Shown: piece after piece, positions 40,299 to 50,316 of the stretch
How positions within the stretch are numbered: position 1 is the first letter of the stretch
How the letters are laid out: each line of letters opens with the position of its first letter
Assembly: GCA_037384225.1 (NCBI GenBank)
Contig: JARROD010000002.1
Span: 1-64,000 of the forward strand
Direction of reading: 5' to 3'
Source: JARROD01 sp037384225
GTDB lineage: Bacteria; Pseudomonadota; Gammaproteobacteria; Pseudomonadales; Cellvibrionaceae
DNA length: 64,000 nt
The notes under the pieces: generated by a model
Databases searched by the model: none
What the model was told of the DNA's origin: nothing
Seen by the model: the letters and a program-made list of their open reading frames with translations, nothing else
Program-made: the position numbers and the translations under genes

Positions 40299-41963
40299 TC
40301 AGGTCTTCAACGGCTTGTACTTCATCCGCTGCGGTTGTGCCTTTTCCCCCTTGCGGGCGATAAAGTCGTCGTGATATTCGCTGTAGTTACCTTCAAAAAA
40401 CACCACTTCACTGCCGCCCTCATAGGCGAGAATATGAGTGGCGACCCGGTCCAGGAACCAGCGGTCGTGGGAAATCACCAGGGCGCAGCCGGGAAATGCC
40501 AGAATTGCCTCCTCCAGTGCGCGCAGGGTTTCCACGTCCAGGTCGTTGGAGGGTTCATCCAGCAGCAGAACATTGGCGCCCTGTTTCAGGGTGTTGGCCA
40601 GGTGCAGGCGCCCGCGTTCACCCCCGGAAAGCTCGCCGACACGTTTTTGTTGATCTGTACCTTTGAAATTGAAGCGGCCGACATAGGAGCGGGAATTGGT
40701 TTCGTAGTTGCCAATGCGCAGTATGTCCTGCCCTCCCGAGATGGCTTCCCAGACTGACTTGCTGTCGTCGAGGTTCTCGCGGCTCTGTTCGACATAGGCC
40801 ACTTTGACCGTCTCGCCAATATCGATACTGCCGCTGTCGGGCTGTTCGGTACCGGCGATCATGCGAAACAGTGTCGATTTACCGGCGCCGTTGCCGCCGA
40901 CGATACCCACAATGGCGCCTTTGGGAATACTGATACTGAGGCCGTCGATCAACAGGCGGTCGCCGTAACCTTTACTGACATCCTTTAACTCGATGACCTT
41001 TTCGCCCAGGCGATCGCCGGGAGGAATATAAATTTCGTTGGTTTCGTTGCGGCTCTGAAACTCCTGGGACTGCATTTCGTCGAAACGCGCCAGGCGCGCC
41101 TTGCTTTTGGCCTGCCGCCCTTTGGGGTTTTGGCGTACCCACTCCAGTTCGGCTTTCAGGGCTTTCTGGTGGGCGGCTTCGGTGCGGGCTTCCTGCGCCA
41201 GGCGCTGCTCTTTGGCCTCTAACCAAGCCGTATAATTGCCCTCATAGGGGATGCCGCGGCCGCGGTCCAGCTCCAGAATCCAGCCGGCAGCGTTATCGAG
41301 AAAGTAGCGGTCGTGGGTAATGGCAACCACAGTGCCGGTAAAATCCTTTAAAAAGCGCTCTAACCAGAAGACACTCTCGGCGTCCAAATGGTTGGTGGGT
41401 TCGTCCAGCAGCAACATATCGGGACGCGACAGCATCAGGCGGCACAGGGCTACACGGCGTTTTTCACCGCCGGACAGATTGTTGACATCGGCGTCCCAGG
41501 GCGGCAGGCGCAGGGAATCGGCGGCGACTTCAAGCCGGTGTTCCAGGTTGTGGGCATCCCAGGCCTGGATAATATCTTCGAGTTCACCCTGGCGTTTGGC
41601 CAACGCATCGAAATCGGCGCCTTCCTCGGCGTAGGCCGCATAGACCTGATCCAATTCCGCCAGTGCGTCCTTGGCCTCGCGGACACCGTCCTCCACATTG
41701 CCGCGCACATCTTTCTGCGGGTCCAGTTGCGGCTCTTGTGGCAGATGGCCCACTTTGATGCCGGGCATCGGTCGCGCCTCGCCATTGTAGTCTGTATCCA
41801 CCCCGGCCATGATGCGCAGCAATGTCGACTTGCCGGCGCCGTTGAGCCCGAGCACACCAATTTTGGCGCCGGGGAAGAAAGAAAGTGAGATATCTTTCAG
41901 AATTTCGCGCTTGGGTGGCACTATTTTCCCCACCCGGTTCATGCTGTAAACGTATTGGGCCAT
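40299..41963 (-). CDS. ettA: Energy-dependent translational throttle protein EttA (ABC-F)
   Basis: An ABC-F protein that binds the ribosomal E site and gates the first elongation step according to ATP/ADP. The 554-residue protein has two ABC domains without membrane helices: first P-loop GLNGAGKSTLLR with signature LSGGEKRRVALCRL and DEPTNHLD; second P-loop GGNGAGKSTLFR with LSGGERGRLHLANTL and DEPSNDLD. The linker contains the positively charged NPKGRQAKSKARLARFDEM. Length and the start MAQYVYSMNRVGK match EttA. It stands alone, with a remnant of repeat family B upstream. Confidence 0.95.
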   Translation of the reverse strand: MAQYVYSMNRVGKIVPPKREILKDISLSFFPGAKIGVLGLNGAGKSTLLRIMAGVDTDYNGEARPMPGIKVGHLPQEPQLDPQKDVRGNVEDGVREAKDALAELDQVYAAYAEEGADFDALAKRQGELEDIIQAWDAHNLEHRLEVAADSLRLPPWDADVNNLSGGEKRRVALCRLMLSRPDMLLLDEPTNHLDAESVFWLERFLKDFTGTVVAITHDRYFLDNAAGWILELDRGRGIPYEGNYTAWLEAKEQRLAQEARTEAAHQKALKAELEWVRQNPKGRQAKSKARLARFDEMQSQEFQSRNETNEIYIPPGDRLGEKVIELKDVSKGYGDRLLIDGLSISIPKGAIVGIVGGNGAGKSTLFRMIAGTEQPDSGSIDIGETVKVAYVEQSRENLDDSKSVWEAISGGQDILRIGNYETNSRSYVGRFNFKGTDQQKRVGELSGGERGRLHLANTLKQGANVLLLDEPSNDLDVETLRALEEAILAFPGCALVISHDRWFLDRVATHILAYEGGSEVVFFEGNYSEYHDDFIARKGEKAQPQRMKYKPLKT

Positions 41964-42004
41964 GTGCTGGTCAGTCTCTCATAGGGTTAAAAAGCGGTTA
42001 ATGA

Positions 42005-42021
42005 TATACCCAAAGCGTTTG
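42005..42021. repeat. Solo end of MITE-like family B
   Basis: TATACCCAAAGCGTTTG matches the first 17 bases of the 7424-7633 element terminus, but no inverted partner is found nearby. A similar 13-base end, TATACCCAAAGCG, lies at 34441-34453 before btuF. Confidence 0.5.
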
Positions 42022-42104
42022 CGGTTTAGGTACAGTGGAAGTTGCGCGCAAATTACCGAATATCGGTACCGATTTCAAACCTTCAGCGTCATTAGCCCGG
42101 GAAA

Positions 42105-42980
42105 CTAGCGGTATTTACTGCTCCGATACTGACCCGGCGACAGGCCGATCACCTTTTTAAACAGGCGTGAAAAATAATAGACGTCATCGTAGCCCAGCTC
42201 GGCGCTGATTTGCTTTACCGATCGCGGGCTGCTGTCGAGTAATAAGCAGGCGTGCTGCATTTTCATATTGATAAAATATTGAATCGGTGACTGACCCACC
42301 AAATGTTTGAATTTTTTTGAAAAGTGATATTTGGAAAGCTTGATCTGTTCGGCCAGGGTTTGCAGATCCAACTGGTTGTGCAGGTTCTCCCGCATGATCG
42401 ACTCTATTCGCCCCAGGTCGATAATTTTACTGTGTCGCGGCAACTGCTGGCGCATCAGCAGGGATAGATAACTCAGCAGAGCCTGCAGTTGGTGGCAGCC
42501 GTGAATAAAAGCGGCCAGTTGGTAACCACTGTTACGCAACTCACACAGATTGTCGAAACTGGCAATCACACGTGGGTGCAGGCCGATGTTCTGGCACAGA
42601 GAGGATAGGTTCAGGTGTTTGGCAAAAGCGGCGGCCAGGCTGCCGTCAAAATGCAGCCAGTAGATGGTCCAGGGACGGTGGCAATCGGCTTGATAAAAAT
42701 GGGAAATATTTTTCGGCAACAGAATAATATCGCCGCTTCTGATGCGGTAATTGAGGTTCTCGGTTTCCAGCAGTCCCTCCCCGGCGGTGCAGTAGATCAG
42801 TAGATAGTCATCGTGGTTGAGTCGCCGCATGCGGTGTTGATGGGCGCTGGGGTAGTAGCCCATAGCTACCGGGTAGAGAGAAGCTGTAAGCGGGTGCTGT
42901 ACCAGATTGCTGAGCAGTTGTTTGGGGGTTAAAAACCGAACTCCATTTTTTGGCAGGGGCCAGTCGGAAGTAATGCTCAT
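42105..42980 (-). CDS. mmsR: AraC-family transcriptional regulator (probable mms operon activator)
   Basis: A 291-residue regulator with an N-terminal cupin-like sensor (GDIILLPKNISHFYQADCHRP region) and a C-terminal double helix-turn-helix: LQTLAEQIKLSKYHFSKKFK and VKQISAELGYDDVYYFSRLF, ending KKVIGLSPGQYR. It is divergent from the valine-catabolism operon across 162 bp, the arrangement of mmsR-mmsAB in Pseudomonas aeruginosa, so activation of that operon in response to valine or an intermediate is likely. The symbol rests on context and overall layout. Confidence 0.82.
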   Translation of the reverse strand: MSITSDWPLPKNGVRFLTPKQLLSNLVQHPLTASLYPVAMGYYPSAHQHRMRRLNHDDYLLIYCTAGEGLLETENLNYRIRSGDIILLPKNISHFYQADCHRPWTIYWLHFDGSLAAAFAKHLNLSSLCQNIGLHPRVIASFDNLCELRNSGYQLAAFIHGCHQLQALLSYLSLLMRQQLPRHSKIIDLGRIESIMRENLHNQLDLQTLAEQIKLSKYHFSKKFKHLVGQSPIQYFINMKMQHACLLLDSSPRSVKQISAELGYDDVYYFSRLFKKVIGLSPGQYRSSKYR

Positions 42981-43142
42981 TATAGCCTGTAGAAATATCC
43001 GGTTTACATTGCTATTCCATAGGTCTACTCAAATAGCAAAAACAACAAGATAATCCATCATAAAGCCAATATCGTCAATCCCTCCTAAAGTCGTAGTGTG
43101 GTTAGATTAGTGCCACAACCCCCTCCGTTCCGAGGTGCTTAT

Positions 43143-44651
43143 ATGGCCACAGACTTTCCCGAAACAGTCCCCCTTTATATCGATGGCAAATGGATTAAAA
43201 GTCGATCTGAACAATTTATTCCAGTTACCAATCCGGCGACCCAGGAAATCATTACCCGGGTGCCCTGCGCCACCGCCGAAGAAATACAGTGTGCTGTCGA
43301 TTCCGCCAGCGAGGCATTTCAAACCTGGAAGGAAACGGCTGTGCCGGTGCGGGCGCGAATTATGCTTGCGTATCAGCACCTGTTGAAGCAGCACCACGAT
43401 GAGCTGGCGCGGATTCTGGCACGGGAAACCGGTAAAACCTTCGAGGACGCCAAAGGCGATGTCTGGCGCGGTATCGAAGTGGTGGAGCACGCCTGTAATA
43501 TTGCCTCGCTGATGATGGGCGAAACGGTGGAAAATGTGGCCAGTGCTATCGACTGCTACTCCTACACCCAGCCGCTTGGTGTCTGTGCCGGTATCACCCC
43601 GTTTAATTTTCCCGCCATGATTCCTCTGTGGATGTTCCCGCTGGCGATCGCCTGCGGCAACACTTTTATTTTGAAACCCTCCGAACAGGATCCGTTGACC
43701 CCGACGCGCCTGGTCGAGCTGTTTGAAGAAGCGGGTGCCCCCAAAGGGGTGTTGCAGGTGGTTCACGGTGCCAAGGATCAGGTCGATGCCCTACTCAACG
43801 AACCGCGGATAAAAGCCATCTCTTTTGTGGGATCGGCCGCCGTAGGTCAGCATATTTATCGCACCGGCACTCGAAACCTGAAACGGGTGCAGTGTTTTGT
43901 CGGCGCCAAGAACCATATGGTAGTGATGCCGGACGCCAACAAAACTCAGGTTGTAAACAATCTGCTTGGGGCGGGTTTCGGCGCTGCCGGGCAGCGCTGT
44001 ATGGCGATTTCGGTGGCAGTCATGGTGGGGGAGGCGAAAAACTGGATTGGCGACCTACAGACCGCGGCGGCGCAAATAGGTCCTGGTGCCTGGGATGATC
44101 CCAACGCGGCTTACGGACCTCAGATCAGTTCCCTGGCGCGGGACCGGATCCTGGCGTTAATCGAAAAAGGTAAGCAGGAAGGGGCCAACTGCCTATTGGA
44201 TGGCTCCCATTATCCACCGCCGCCGGACTATCCGGACGGCAATTGGGTGGGGCCGACCCTCTTTACCGATGTCGGTACCGATATGGAAATCTACCGCAGT
44301 GAAATATTTGGACCGGTACTGTGCGTGATCAATGTGGACACGTTGGAACAGGCCATCGCTTTGATCAATAAAAACCCGATGGGCAACGGTACCTCCATTT
44401 TCACCGCCTCTGGCGCGGCGGCAAGGAAATTTCAGCACCAGATTCAGGTCGGCCAGGTCGGGATCAATGTGCCCGTGCCCGTGCCGCTGCCGTTTTTCAG
44501 CTTCACAGGCTGGAGGGGGTCCTTCTACGGTGATCAGCACGCCTACGGCAAACAAGCAGTCAGGTTTTACACGGAAACCAAAACTGTTACCGCGCGCTGG
44601 TTCGATGAGGATATTGCCGCTGGCCCCAATATGACGATCCACTTGAAATAG
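43143..44651 (+). CDS. mmsA: Methylmalonate-semialdehyde dehydrogenase (CoA-acylating)
   Basis: Oxidises methylmalonate semialdehyde to propionyl-CoA with NAD and CoA, the last step of this valine branch. The 502-residue aldehyde dehydrogenase has a [20 protein letters not shown] segment typical of MmsA and the catalytic cysteine in [11 protein letters not shown] (about residue 286). The start is the ATG at 43143, with GAGG 7 nt upstream; an open frame extends to 43098 without support. First gene of the operon divergent from mmsR. Confidence 0.95.
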   Translation: MATDFPETVPLYIDGKWIKSRSEQFIPVTNPATQEIITRVPCATAEEIQCAVDSASEAFQTWKETAVPVRARIMLAYQHLLKQHHDELARILARETGKTFEDAKGDVWRGIEVVEHACNIASLMMGETVENVASAIDCYSYTQPLGVCAGITPFNFPAMIPLWMFPLAIACGNTFILKPSEQDPLTPTRLVELFEEAGAPKGVLQVVHGAKDQVDALLNEPRIKAISFVGSAAVGQHIYRTGTRNLKRVQCFVGAKNHMVVMPDANKTQVVNNLLGAGFGAAGQRCMAISVAVMVGEAKNWIGDLQTAAAQIGPGAWDDPNAAYGPQISSLARDRILALIEKGKQEGANCLLDGSHYPPPPDYPDGNWVGPTLFTDVGTDMEIYRSEIFGPVLCVINVDTLEQAIALINKNPMGNGTSIFTASGAAARKFQHQIQVGQVGINVPVPVPLPFFSFTGWRGSFYGDQHAYGKQAVRFYTETKTVTARWFDEDIAAGPNMTIHLK

Positions 44652-44686
44652 TGATCGGGATTGAAAATTGAGTACAGAATAAAACC

Positions 44687-45853
44687 ATGCAGCTTGATTT
44701 AAGTGAGGAGCAAATAGCCTTTCAGGAGGCGGCCCGGGCTTTTGCCCAGGGAGAACTGGCGCCGAGAGCGGCCGAGTGGGACGAGCGAAAAATCTTTCCC
44801 AAAGACGTGATCGCCAAAGCCGGTGCATTGGGCTTCTGTGGCATTTACACCCCGGAGGACTGCGGCGGTATGGGGCTGTCGCGCCTGGATACCGCCATTA
44901 TTCTGGAAGAACTGGCGGGCGGGTGCACTTCGACGGCGGCGTATATCTCCATTCACAATATGGCTACCTGGATGATCGCTACCTGGGGCACTGAGGCAGT
45001 AAAAAACCATTGGTGCGGGCCTTTAACCCGCGCTGAAAAACTGGCCTCTTACTGTCTGACCGAACCCAACGCCGGCAGCGACGCCGGGGCATTGCAGACC
45101 AGCGCCCGGCGACTCGGCGACGGCTATGTGTTGAACGGCAGCAAAATGTTTATCAGCGGCGCCGGCAGTACCGATCTATTGGTGGTGATGGCGCGCACCG
45201 GAAGCTTGGAACAGGGCCCGAACGGAATCAGCGCATTTGCGGTGGCGGCGGACACTCCGGGCATCAGCTATGGAAAAAACGAAATCAAAATGGGTTGGAA
45301 CAGTCAGCCGACCCGGGCGATCACTTTTGCCGATGTGGAGATCCCGGCGCATTGTCTGTTGGGCCGGGAAGGCGAGGGATTCAAAATCGCCATGCAGGGG
45401 CTGGATGGGGGGCGCATCAATATCGCCAGTTGCTCTATCGGCGCGGCGCAGGCGACGCTCGATCTGGCACAGCGCTATATGCTCGAGCGGCGTCAGTTTG
45501 GCAAGTCCCTGGCGAGTTTTCAGGCTTTGCAGTTCAAACTGGCGGATATGACCACAGAGCTGGTGGCGGCGCGGCAGATGGTGCGGCTGGCGGCATTCAA
45601 ACTGGATCAGAATCACGCGGAAAAAACCGCCTACTGCGCAATGGCCAAACGCTTTGCCACCGACGTTGGATTCGAGGTCTGCAATCAGGCCCTGCAATTA
45701 CACGGCGGTTACGGTTATATCCGCGAGTATCCCATCGAGCGCTTTATGCGCGATGCGCGGGTTCACCAGATTTTGGAGGGTACCAACGAGGTGATGCGCC
45801 TGATAGTCGCGCGTCGAATTCTGCAAGAGGGGGCAACAGAGGTAATCCGATGA
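44687..45853 (+). CDS. Acyl-CoA dehydrogenase, isobutyryl-CoA dehydrogenase-like
   Basis: An FAD enzyme (388 residues) that most likely oxidises isobutyryl-CoA to methacrylyl-CoA. It has YCLTEPNAGSDAGALQTSA (FAD/substrate loop), the YISIHNMATWMIATWG segment that resembles isobutyryl-CoA dehydrogenases, and LHGGYGYIREYPIERFMRD followed by QILEGTNEVMR with the catalytic glutamate region. It overlaps the next gene by ATGA. The substrate is assigned from the pathway context of MmsA, HIBCH-like hydrolase and MmsB. Confidence 0.9.
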   Translation: MQLDLSEEQIAFQEAARAFAQGELAPRAAEWDERKIFPKDVIAKAGALGFCGIYTPEDCGGMGLSRLDTAIILEELAGGCTSTAAYISIHNMATWMIATWGTEAVKNHWCGPLTRAEKLASYCLTEPNAGSDAGALQTSARRLGDGYVLNGSKMFISGAGSTDLLVVMARTGSLEQGPNGISAFAVAADTPGISYGKNEIKMGWNSQPTRAITFADVEIPAHCLLGREGEGFKIAMQGLDGGRINIASCSIGAAQATLDLAQRYMLERRQFGKSLASFQALQFKLADMTTELVAARQMVRLAAFKLDQNHAEKTAYCAMAKRFATDVGFEVCNQALQLHGGYGYIREYPIERFMRDARVHQILEGTNEVMRLIVARRILQEGATEVIR

Positions 45854-46638
45854 GTGAAATACAAGCACAGGGGTTGCGAGTGGAAAGGCTCGATCACACG
45901 GCGGTTATCACCATGAACAACCCACCCGCCAACACCTGGACACCCCAGAGCCTGAATGCACTGGAGCGCCTGATCGGTGAATTGAACACGGATCGGGACA
46001 ACTACGCGCTGGTGATCACCAGTGACAGTGAAAAATTCTTCAGTGCCGGGGCGGATTTAAATCAGTTCAACCACAGTGATAAAGCGCGTGCGTTTGAATT
46101 TGCCGACGCTTTTGGGCGCGCCTTTACCGCACTGGCCAATTACCGGGGGGTATCGATCGCGGCGATTACCGGCTTTGCCATGGGGGGCGGGTTGGAAGTC
46201 GCGTTGGCATGCGATTTCCGCATTGCCGAACAGCAGGCGCAGATGGCACTGCCGGAATGTGCCGTGGGGCTGTTGCCTTGTGGACTGGGTACCCAACACT
46301 TGCCCTGGCTGGTCGGCGAAGCCTGGGCCAAACGGATGATTTTACTGGGTGAGCGTGTCAAGGCTGAACAGGCTGAACGGATTGGACTGGTGCAGGAATT
46401 GGTGGCGACCGGCGCCGCGCGGGAGCGGGCACTGGCGCTGGCGGCGAAAGTGGAGGGACAGTCGCCGACTTCGGTGCGCTATTGCAAAGAGTTGATAATG
46501 GCAGCGCGGGAGCGGCCTCTGAACGGCGAGTTCGCGCGGGAGCGGGAGCTGTTCGTGAAGTTGTGGGAGAGCGAGGATCAGCGCGAAGGCGTGAATGCGT
46601 TTTTGGAAAAACGCCGGCCGGCATGGAAAAATAATTGA
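45850..46638 (+). CDS. Enoyl-CoA hydratase (methacrylyl-CoA hydration)
   Basis: A crotonase-fold enzyme of 262 residues, expected to hydrate methacrylyl-CoA to 3-hydroxyisobutyryl-CoA. Oxyanion-hole segments are FFSAGADLNQF and ITGFAMGGGLEVALACDFRIA; PECAVGLLPCGLGTQ carries the usual catalytic-site glutamate. It is coupled to the dehydrogenase by the ATGA overlap. The TGA stop (46636-46638) lies in a sequence ATTGAAAAGTTACAGC that matches a repeat family A arm, so the C-terminus (KNN) may be repeat-trimmed. Confidence 0.88.
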   Translation: MSEIQAQGLRVERLDHTAVITMNNPPANTWTPQSLNALERLIGELNTDRDNYALVITSDSEKFFSAGADLNQFNHSDKARAFEFADAFGRAFTALANYRGVSIAAITGFAMGGGLEVALACDFRIAEQQAQMALPECAVGLLPCGLGTQHLPWLVGEAWAKRMILLGERVKAEQAERIGLVQELVATGAARERALALAAKVEGQSPTSVRYCKELIMAARERPLNGEFARERELFVKLWESEDQREGVNAFLEKRRPAWKNN

Positions 46639-46705
46639 AAAGTTACAGCCTTTATTCCGTGCACGCCCCGTAACTTCTCAATACCCTGGGTTATTGAGAA
46701 GTTAC
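46634..46705. repeat. Palindromic repeat family A, copy E (half arm plus 36-bp palindrome)
   Basis: A half arm ATTGAAAAGTTACAGC at 46634-46649 spans the hydratase stop codon. At 46670-46705 lies a 36-bp palindrome (GTAACTTCTCAATA at one end, TATTGAGAAGTTAC at the other) with a slightly mismatched centre. Both are inside the valine operon, between the hydratase and hydrolase genes. Confidence 0.8.
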
Positions 46706-46747
46706 CACGCCCCTTTGAATTCTCAAATTATGCAAAAGAGGTTTTCA

Positions 46748-47890
46748 GTGTCTGAACAGCAAACCGTCTTATTTGAAGAACTACCCGCCGTCAATAATAA
46801 AAAAGTAGCCGTTGCGACCCTCAATGCTGAAAAGAGTTTGAACGCGCTAAGTGTCACGATGATTGAGCGGCTGCAGACGCAGTTGAGCCGCTGGGAGGTC
46901 GATGCCAAGGTCGCCTGCGTGGTACTGCAGGGGGCGGGGGACAGAGCCTTTTGCGCCGGGGGCGATGTGGTCGCACTGTTCAATGCCGCGACGGGATACG
47001 AGGCGGACAACGCCGAAAAAGCCGCTGCCTGTGACGTGGCGACGCAATTTTTCAGCGCAGAATACCGTCTCGACTACAGCATACACACCTTTTCCAAACC
47101 GCTGCTCGTTTGGGGCCATGGCATTGTCATGGGCGGTGGCATAGGTCTACTGAGCGGAGCCAGCCACCGGGTGGTGACCGAGGCGACCCGGATGGCGATG
47201 CCGGAAGTGACTATCGGTCTTTATCCCGATGTGGGCGCGAGCTGGTTTTTAAACCGCGCACCGGGGCGAAGCGGTATTTTTTTGGGAATAACGGGCGCAC
47301 CTTTAAACGCGGCTGATGCCAAGTTTATCGGTCTCGGTGACTGCTTTATCCCCAACAGTGAAAAAGCCAAAGTACTGGAGGCGCTGGCCGCTGCGGCCTG
47401 GGGTAACGCAGCGGTGGCCAACCGCGGGCTGATGACGCACATTTTGCGGGCGTTCGAGCGGGCTGCTATCGACCGGCAACCCCCGGGGCAGGTGTCCGGG
47501 CACCTGGACTGGATCAACGATATCTGTGACGCCGATAGCACGGAGGAAATTGTGGCGCGGGTCTGTGGTTACCGGGGTGAAGATAAGTGGATACTCAAGG
47601 CTACCAAAGGGCTGCTCAATGGTTGCCCGGTGACCCCTTACCTGGTAGTGGAACAGTTGCGGCGGGGTCGGCATTTGTCCCTTGCCGATGTGTTTCGCAT
47701 GGAGTTGATCATGTCGGTTAACTGTGTGATGCGGGGGCATTTCCGCGAAGGTGTGAGGGCGCTGTTGATCGATAAGGACAATGCGCCGCGCTGGCAGCCG
47801 AGCCGGGTCGGGGATGTAAACCCGGAGGAGGTGGAAGCCTTTTTTACCGCTCCCTGGGGCGGCGCTGAGCACCCGCTGGCGGATCTTTAA
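46748..47890 (+). CDS. 3-hydroxyisobutyryl-CoA hydrolase
   Basis: Frees 3-hydroxyisobutyrate from its CoA ester in valine breakdown. The 380-residue crotonase-superfamily protein has GDRAFCAGGDVVALF, WGHGIVMGGGIGLLSGASHR and AMPEVTIGLYPDVGASWFLN, the set typical of HIBCH rather than hydratases. The start is the GTG at 46748 (MSEQQTVLFEEL), with AGAGG 6 nt upstream; the frame is open to 46595 but would pass through the repeat and overlap the previous gene. It precedes mmsB by 27 bp. Confidence 0.9.
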   Translation: MSEQQTVLFEELPAVNNKKVAVATLNAEKSLNALSVTMIERLQTQLSRWEVDAKVACVVLQGAGDRAFCAGGDVVALFNAATGYEADNAEKAAACDVATQFFSAEYRLDYSIHTFSKPLLVWGHGIVMGGGIGLLSGASHRVVTEATRMAMPEVTIGLYPDVGASWFLNRAPGRSGIFLGITGAPLNAADAKFIGLGDCFIPNSEKAKVLEALAAAAWGNAAVANRGLMTHILRAFERAAIDRQPPGQVSGHLDWINDICDADSTEEIVARVCGYRGEDKWILKATKGLLNGCPVTPYLVVEQLRRGRHLSLADVFRMELIMSVNCVMRGHFREGVRALLIDKDNAPRWQPSRVGDVNPEEVEAFFTAPWGGAEHPLADL

Positions 47891-47917
47891 CTTTATTAAC
47901 GACAGAGAGCAAATACA

Positions 47918-48829
47918 ATGGCGGAAAAGATCGCATTTATCGGTGTCGGCAACATGGGTGGCGGTATGGTCGCCAACCTGGTTAAAGCGGGATTTGACGT
48001 CCGCGCTTTCGATCTCTCGACAACGGCCCTGCAACAGGCGGTGGAGGCGGGCTGTGTGGCGGCCGAATCAGCGCCGGCAGCGGTCGCCGGCGCCGGCTAT
48101 GTCATCAGCATGCTGCCCAACGGGGCGATTGTCGAAGACCTGTTTATCGATGCCGAAGACGCCCTGTTGCAACACATTTCCCACCAGACTCTGGTGATCG
48201 ATTGCTCCACCGTGGCCGCGGCCACTTCCCGACGTCTGGAACAGGAAGCGGGCAGACGCGGTATTCGCGCTATCGATGCCCCTGTATCCGGCGGTGTCGC
48301 CGCGGCGGCGGCGGGAACCCTGGCGTTTATGTGCGGCGGCGCGGTGGCCGACTGCGAAGCCGCCAGGCCGGTATTGGAAGCCATGGGGGCAAATGTGTTC
48401 CGCGCCGGTGACAGCGGTGCCGGGCAGACGGCAAAAATGTGCAACAATATGCTCCTGGCCATCCATATGGCCGGTACGGCAGAAGCGTTGCAACTGGGTG
48501 TCGATAACGGACTGGATCCAAAAGTGTTGTCGGAAATTATGTTGAAAAGCTCCGGCTGCAACTGGTCTCTGGAAAAGTACAACCCCTACCCCGGGGTGAT
48601 GGATGGTGTCCCCGCCAGCCGCGGTTATAGCGGCGGCTTTCTCGTGGATTTAATGCTGAAAGACCTGGGGCTGGCACTGGAGGCGGCAATGGCAAGTAAG
48701 TCGTCGACGCCCATGGGGGCGGCGTCGCGGAATCTTTTTAATCTGCACAAACACGTCGGCGGAGACGATAAGGGCGGTCTGGATTTTTCCAGTATTCAGC
48801 AGTTGTATACCCGAGGCAAAAATGGCTAA
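47918..48829 (+). CDS. mmsB: 3-hydroxyisobutyrate dehydrogenase
   Basis: Oxidises 3-hydroxyisobutyrate to methylmalonate semialdehyde, the substrate of MmsA. The 303-residue NAD enzyme begins with the Rossmann motif FIGVGNMGGGMVANL, then has the substrate motif APVSGGVAAAAAGTLAFMCG and the catalytic lysine in GQTAKMCNN. Last gene of the mmsA operon. With MmsA, the dehydrogenase, hydratase and hydrolase it covers isobutyryl-CoA to propionyl-CoA; the branched-chain keto-acid dehydrogenase is not in the window. Confidence 0.95.
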   Translation: MAEKIAFIGVGNMGGGMVANLVKAGFDVRAFDLSTTALQQAVEAGCVAAESAPAAVAGAGYVISMLPNGAIVEDLFIDAEDALLQHISHQTLVIDCSTVAAATSRRLEQEAGRRGIRAIDAPVSGGVAAAAAGTLAFMCGGAVADCEAARPVLEAMGANVFRAGDSGAGQTAKMCNNMLLAIHMAGTAEALQLGVDNGLDPKVLSEIMLKSSGCNWSLEKYNPYPGVMDGVPASRGYSGGFLVDLMLKDLGLALEAAMASKSSTPMGAASRNLFNLHKHVGGDDKGGLDFSSIQQLYTRGKNG

Positions 48830-48846
48830 AAAATACAGTTAAAACT

Positions 48847-48877
48847 TTGCTGTCTTTATGCCTGAATAGTGTACAAT
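48847..48877 (+). promoter_or_regulatory. Candidate sigma-70 promoter of glyA
   Basis: TTGCTG (48847-48852) and TACAAT (48872-48877), 19 bp apart, 57 bp before the glyA ATG. The -10 box is good and the spacer is long. A small hairpin CCCTCCCAGAGGG follows. Confidence 0.5.
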
Positions 48878-48933
48878 CGCGCCCTCCCAGAGGGATGAGT
48901 ACACACTTTTATAGACCGCACCAGGGGTAACGC

Positions 48934-50199
48934 ATGTTTGATAAATCACAGACCCTACAAACTTTTGATCCGGAGATCTGGTCGGCCATAGACCACGAGC
49001 AGCGCCGCCAGGAGGAACACATCGAGCTGATCGCCTCCGAGAACTACACCAGCCCGTTGGTAATGGCCGCCCAGGGCAGCAGCCTGACCAACAAATACGC
49101 GGAAGGCTACCCCAACAAGCGCTATTACGGGGGGTGTGAATATGTGGACCAGGCCGAATCGCTAGCCATCGAACGCGCCAAACAATTGTTCGGCGCCGAT
49201 TACGCCAATGTTCAACCTCACTCCGGTTCCCAGGCCAACAACGCCGTCTACGCGGCGCTCTGCGCGCCGGGGGACACTATCCTGGGCATGAGCCTGGCCC
49301 ACGGCGGACACTTGACCCACGGTGCCAAGGTCAACTTTTCCGGAAAACTGTATCATGCGGTTCAGTACGGCCTTAACCCGGAAACCGGTGAAGTGGATTA
49401 CGATGAAGTCGAAAGCCTGGCGCTCGAGCACAAGCCGAAGATGATCGTGGCTGGGTTTTCGGCCTATTCTCAAGTTTTGGACTGGGGGCGCTTCCGCCGC
49501 ATCGCCGATAAAGTGGGCGCTTATCTGATGGTGGATATGGCCCATGTCGCCGGCCTGGTCGCCGCCGGGCTCTATCCGAGCCCGCTGTCGGAAGCCGATG
49601 TGGTGACGACTACCACCCACAAAACCCTGCGCGGACCCCGTGGCGGGTTGATCCTGGCCCGCGCCAACCCGGAACTGGAGAAAAAATTCAATTCCGCTGT
49701 ATTTCCCGGTGGCCAGGGTGGCCCCCTGATGCATGTGATTGCGGCCAAGGCGGTGAGCTTTAAAGAAGCTATGAGCGATGAGTTCAAGGCCTATCAGCAG
49801 CAGGTCATAACAAACGCTAAGGCTATGGCGGCCACTTTTATCGAGCGCGGTATAAAAATCGTCTCCGGCGGCACCGAAAATCACCTTATGCTGGTGGATC
49901 TGATCGGCAAGGAATACACCGGTAAAGACGCCGACGAGGCACTGGGCCGCGCCAACATTACCGTGAATAAAAATGCGGTGCCCAATGACCCCCGTTCACC
50001 CTTTATCACTTCTGGACTCAGGGTTGGCACGCCGGCGATTACCACCCGTGGTTTTGGTACTGCAGAAACAATTCAATTGACTCACTGGATGTGCGACGTG
50101 TTGGCGGCACTGGAAAGCGGCAATGCCGAGGGCGTTATTGCTGAAGTGAAAGCCAAAGTACTGGAAATTTGTGTGAAATTTCCCGTTTACGGCAACTGA
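48934..50199 (+). CDS. glyA: Serine hydroxymethyltransferase
   Basis: A PLP enzyme that interconverts serine and glycine and charges tetrahydrofolate with one-carbon units. The 421-residue protein has [18 protein letters not shown] near the N-terminus, [32 protein letters not shown] and the PLP lysine in [13 protein letters not shown] (Lys230). Its position before nrdR and the rib genes is conserved in gammaproteobacteria. Confidence 0.98.
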   Translation: MFDKSQTLQTFDPEIWSAIDHEQRRQEEHIELIASENYTSPLVMAAQGSSLTNKYAEGYPNKRYYGGCEYVDQAESLAIERAKQLFGADYANVQPHSGSQANNAVYAALCAPGDTILGMSLAHGGHLTHGAKVNFSGKLYHAVQYGLNPETGEVDYDEVESLALEHKPKMIVAGFSAYSQVLDWGRFRRIADKVGAYLMVDMAHVAGLVAAGLYPSPLSEADVVTTTTHKTLRGPRGGLILARANPELEKKFNSAVFPGGQGGPLMHVIAAKAVSFKEAMSDEFKAYQQQVITNAKAMAATFIERGIKIVSGGTENHLMLVDLIGKEYTGKDADEALGRANITVNKNAVPNDPRSPFITSGLRVGTPAITTRGFGTAETIQLTHWMCDVLAALESGNAEGVIAEVKAKVLEICVKFPVYGN

Positions 50200-50316
50200 G
50201 GTTTACCGGTTCAGGCGATTGTTGTCGCCTGTATTGCAGCTGTCGCTCCCGGTAGCGACTCACCACCGGCGTCTGTGCTACCATGCGCTGTTCCCGTAAA
50301 AACCGAGAGTACAGTC

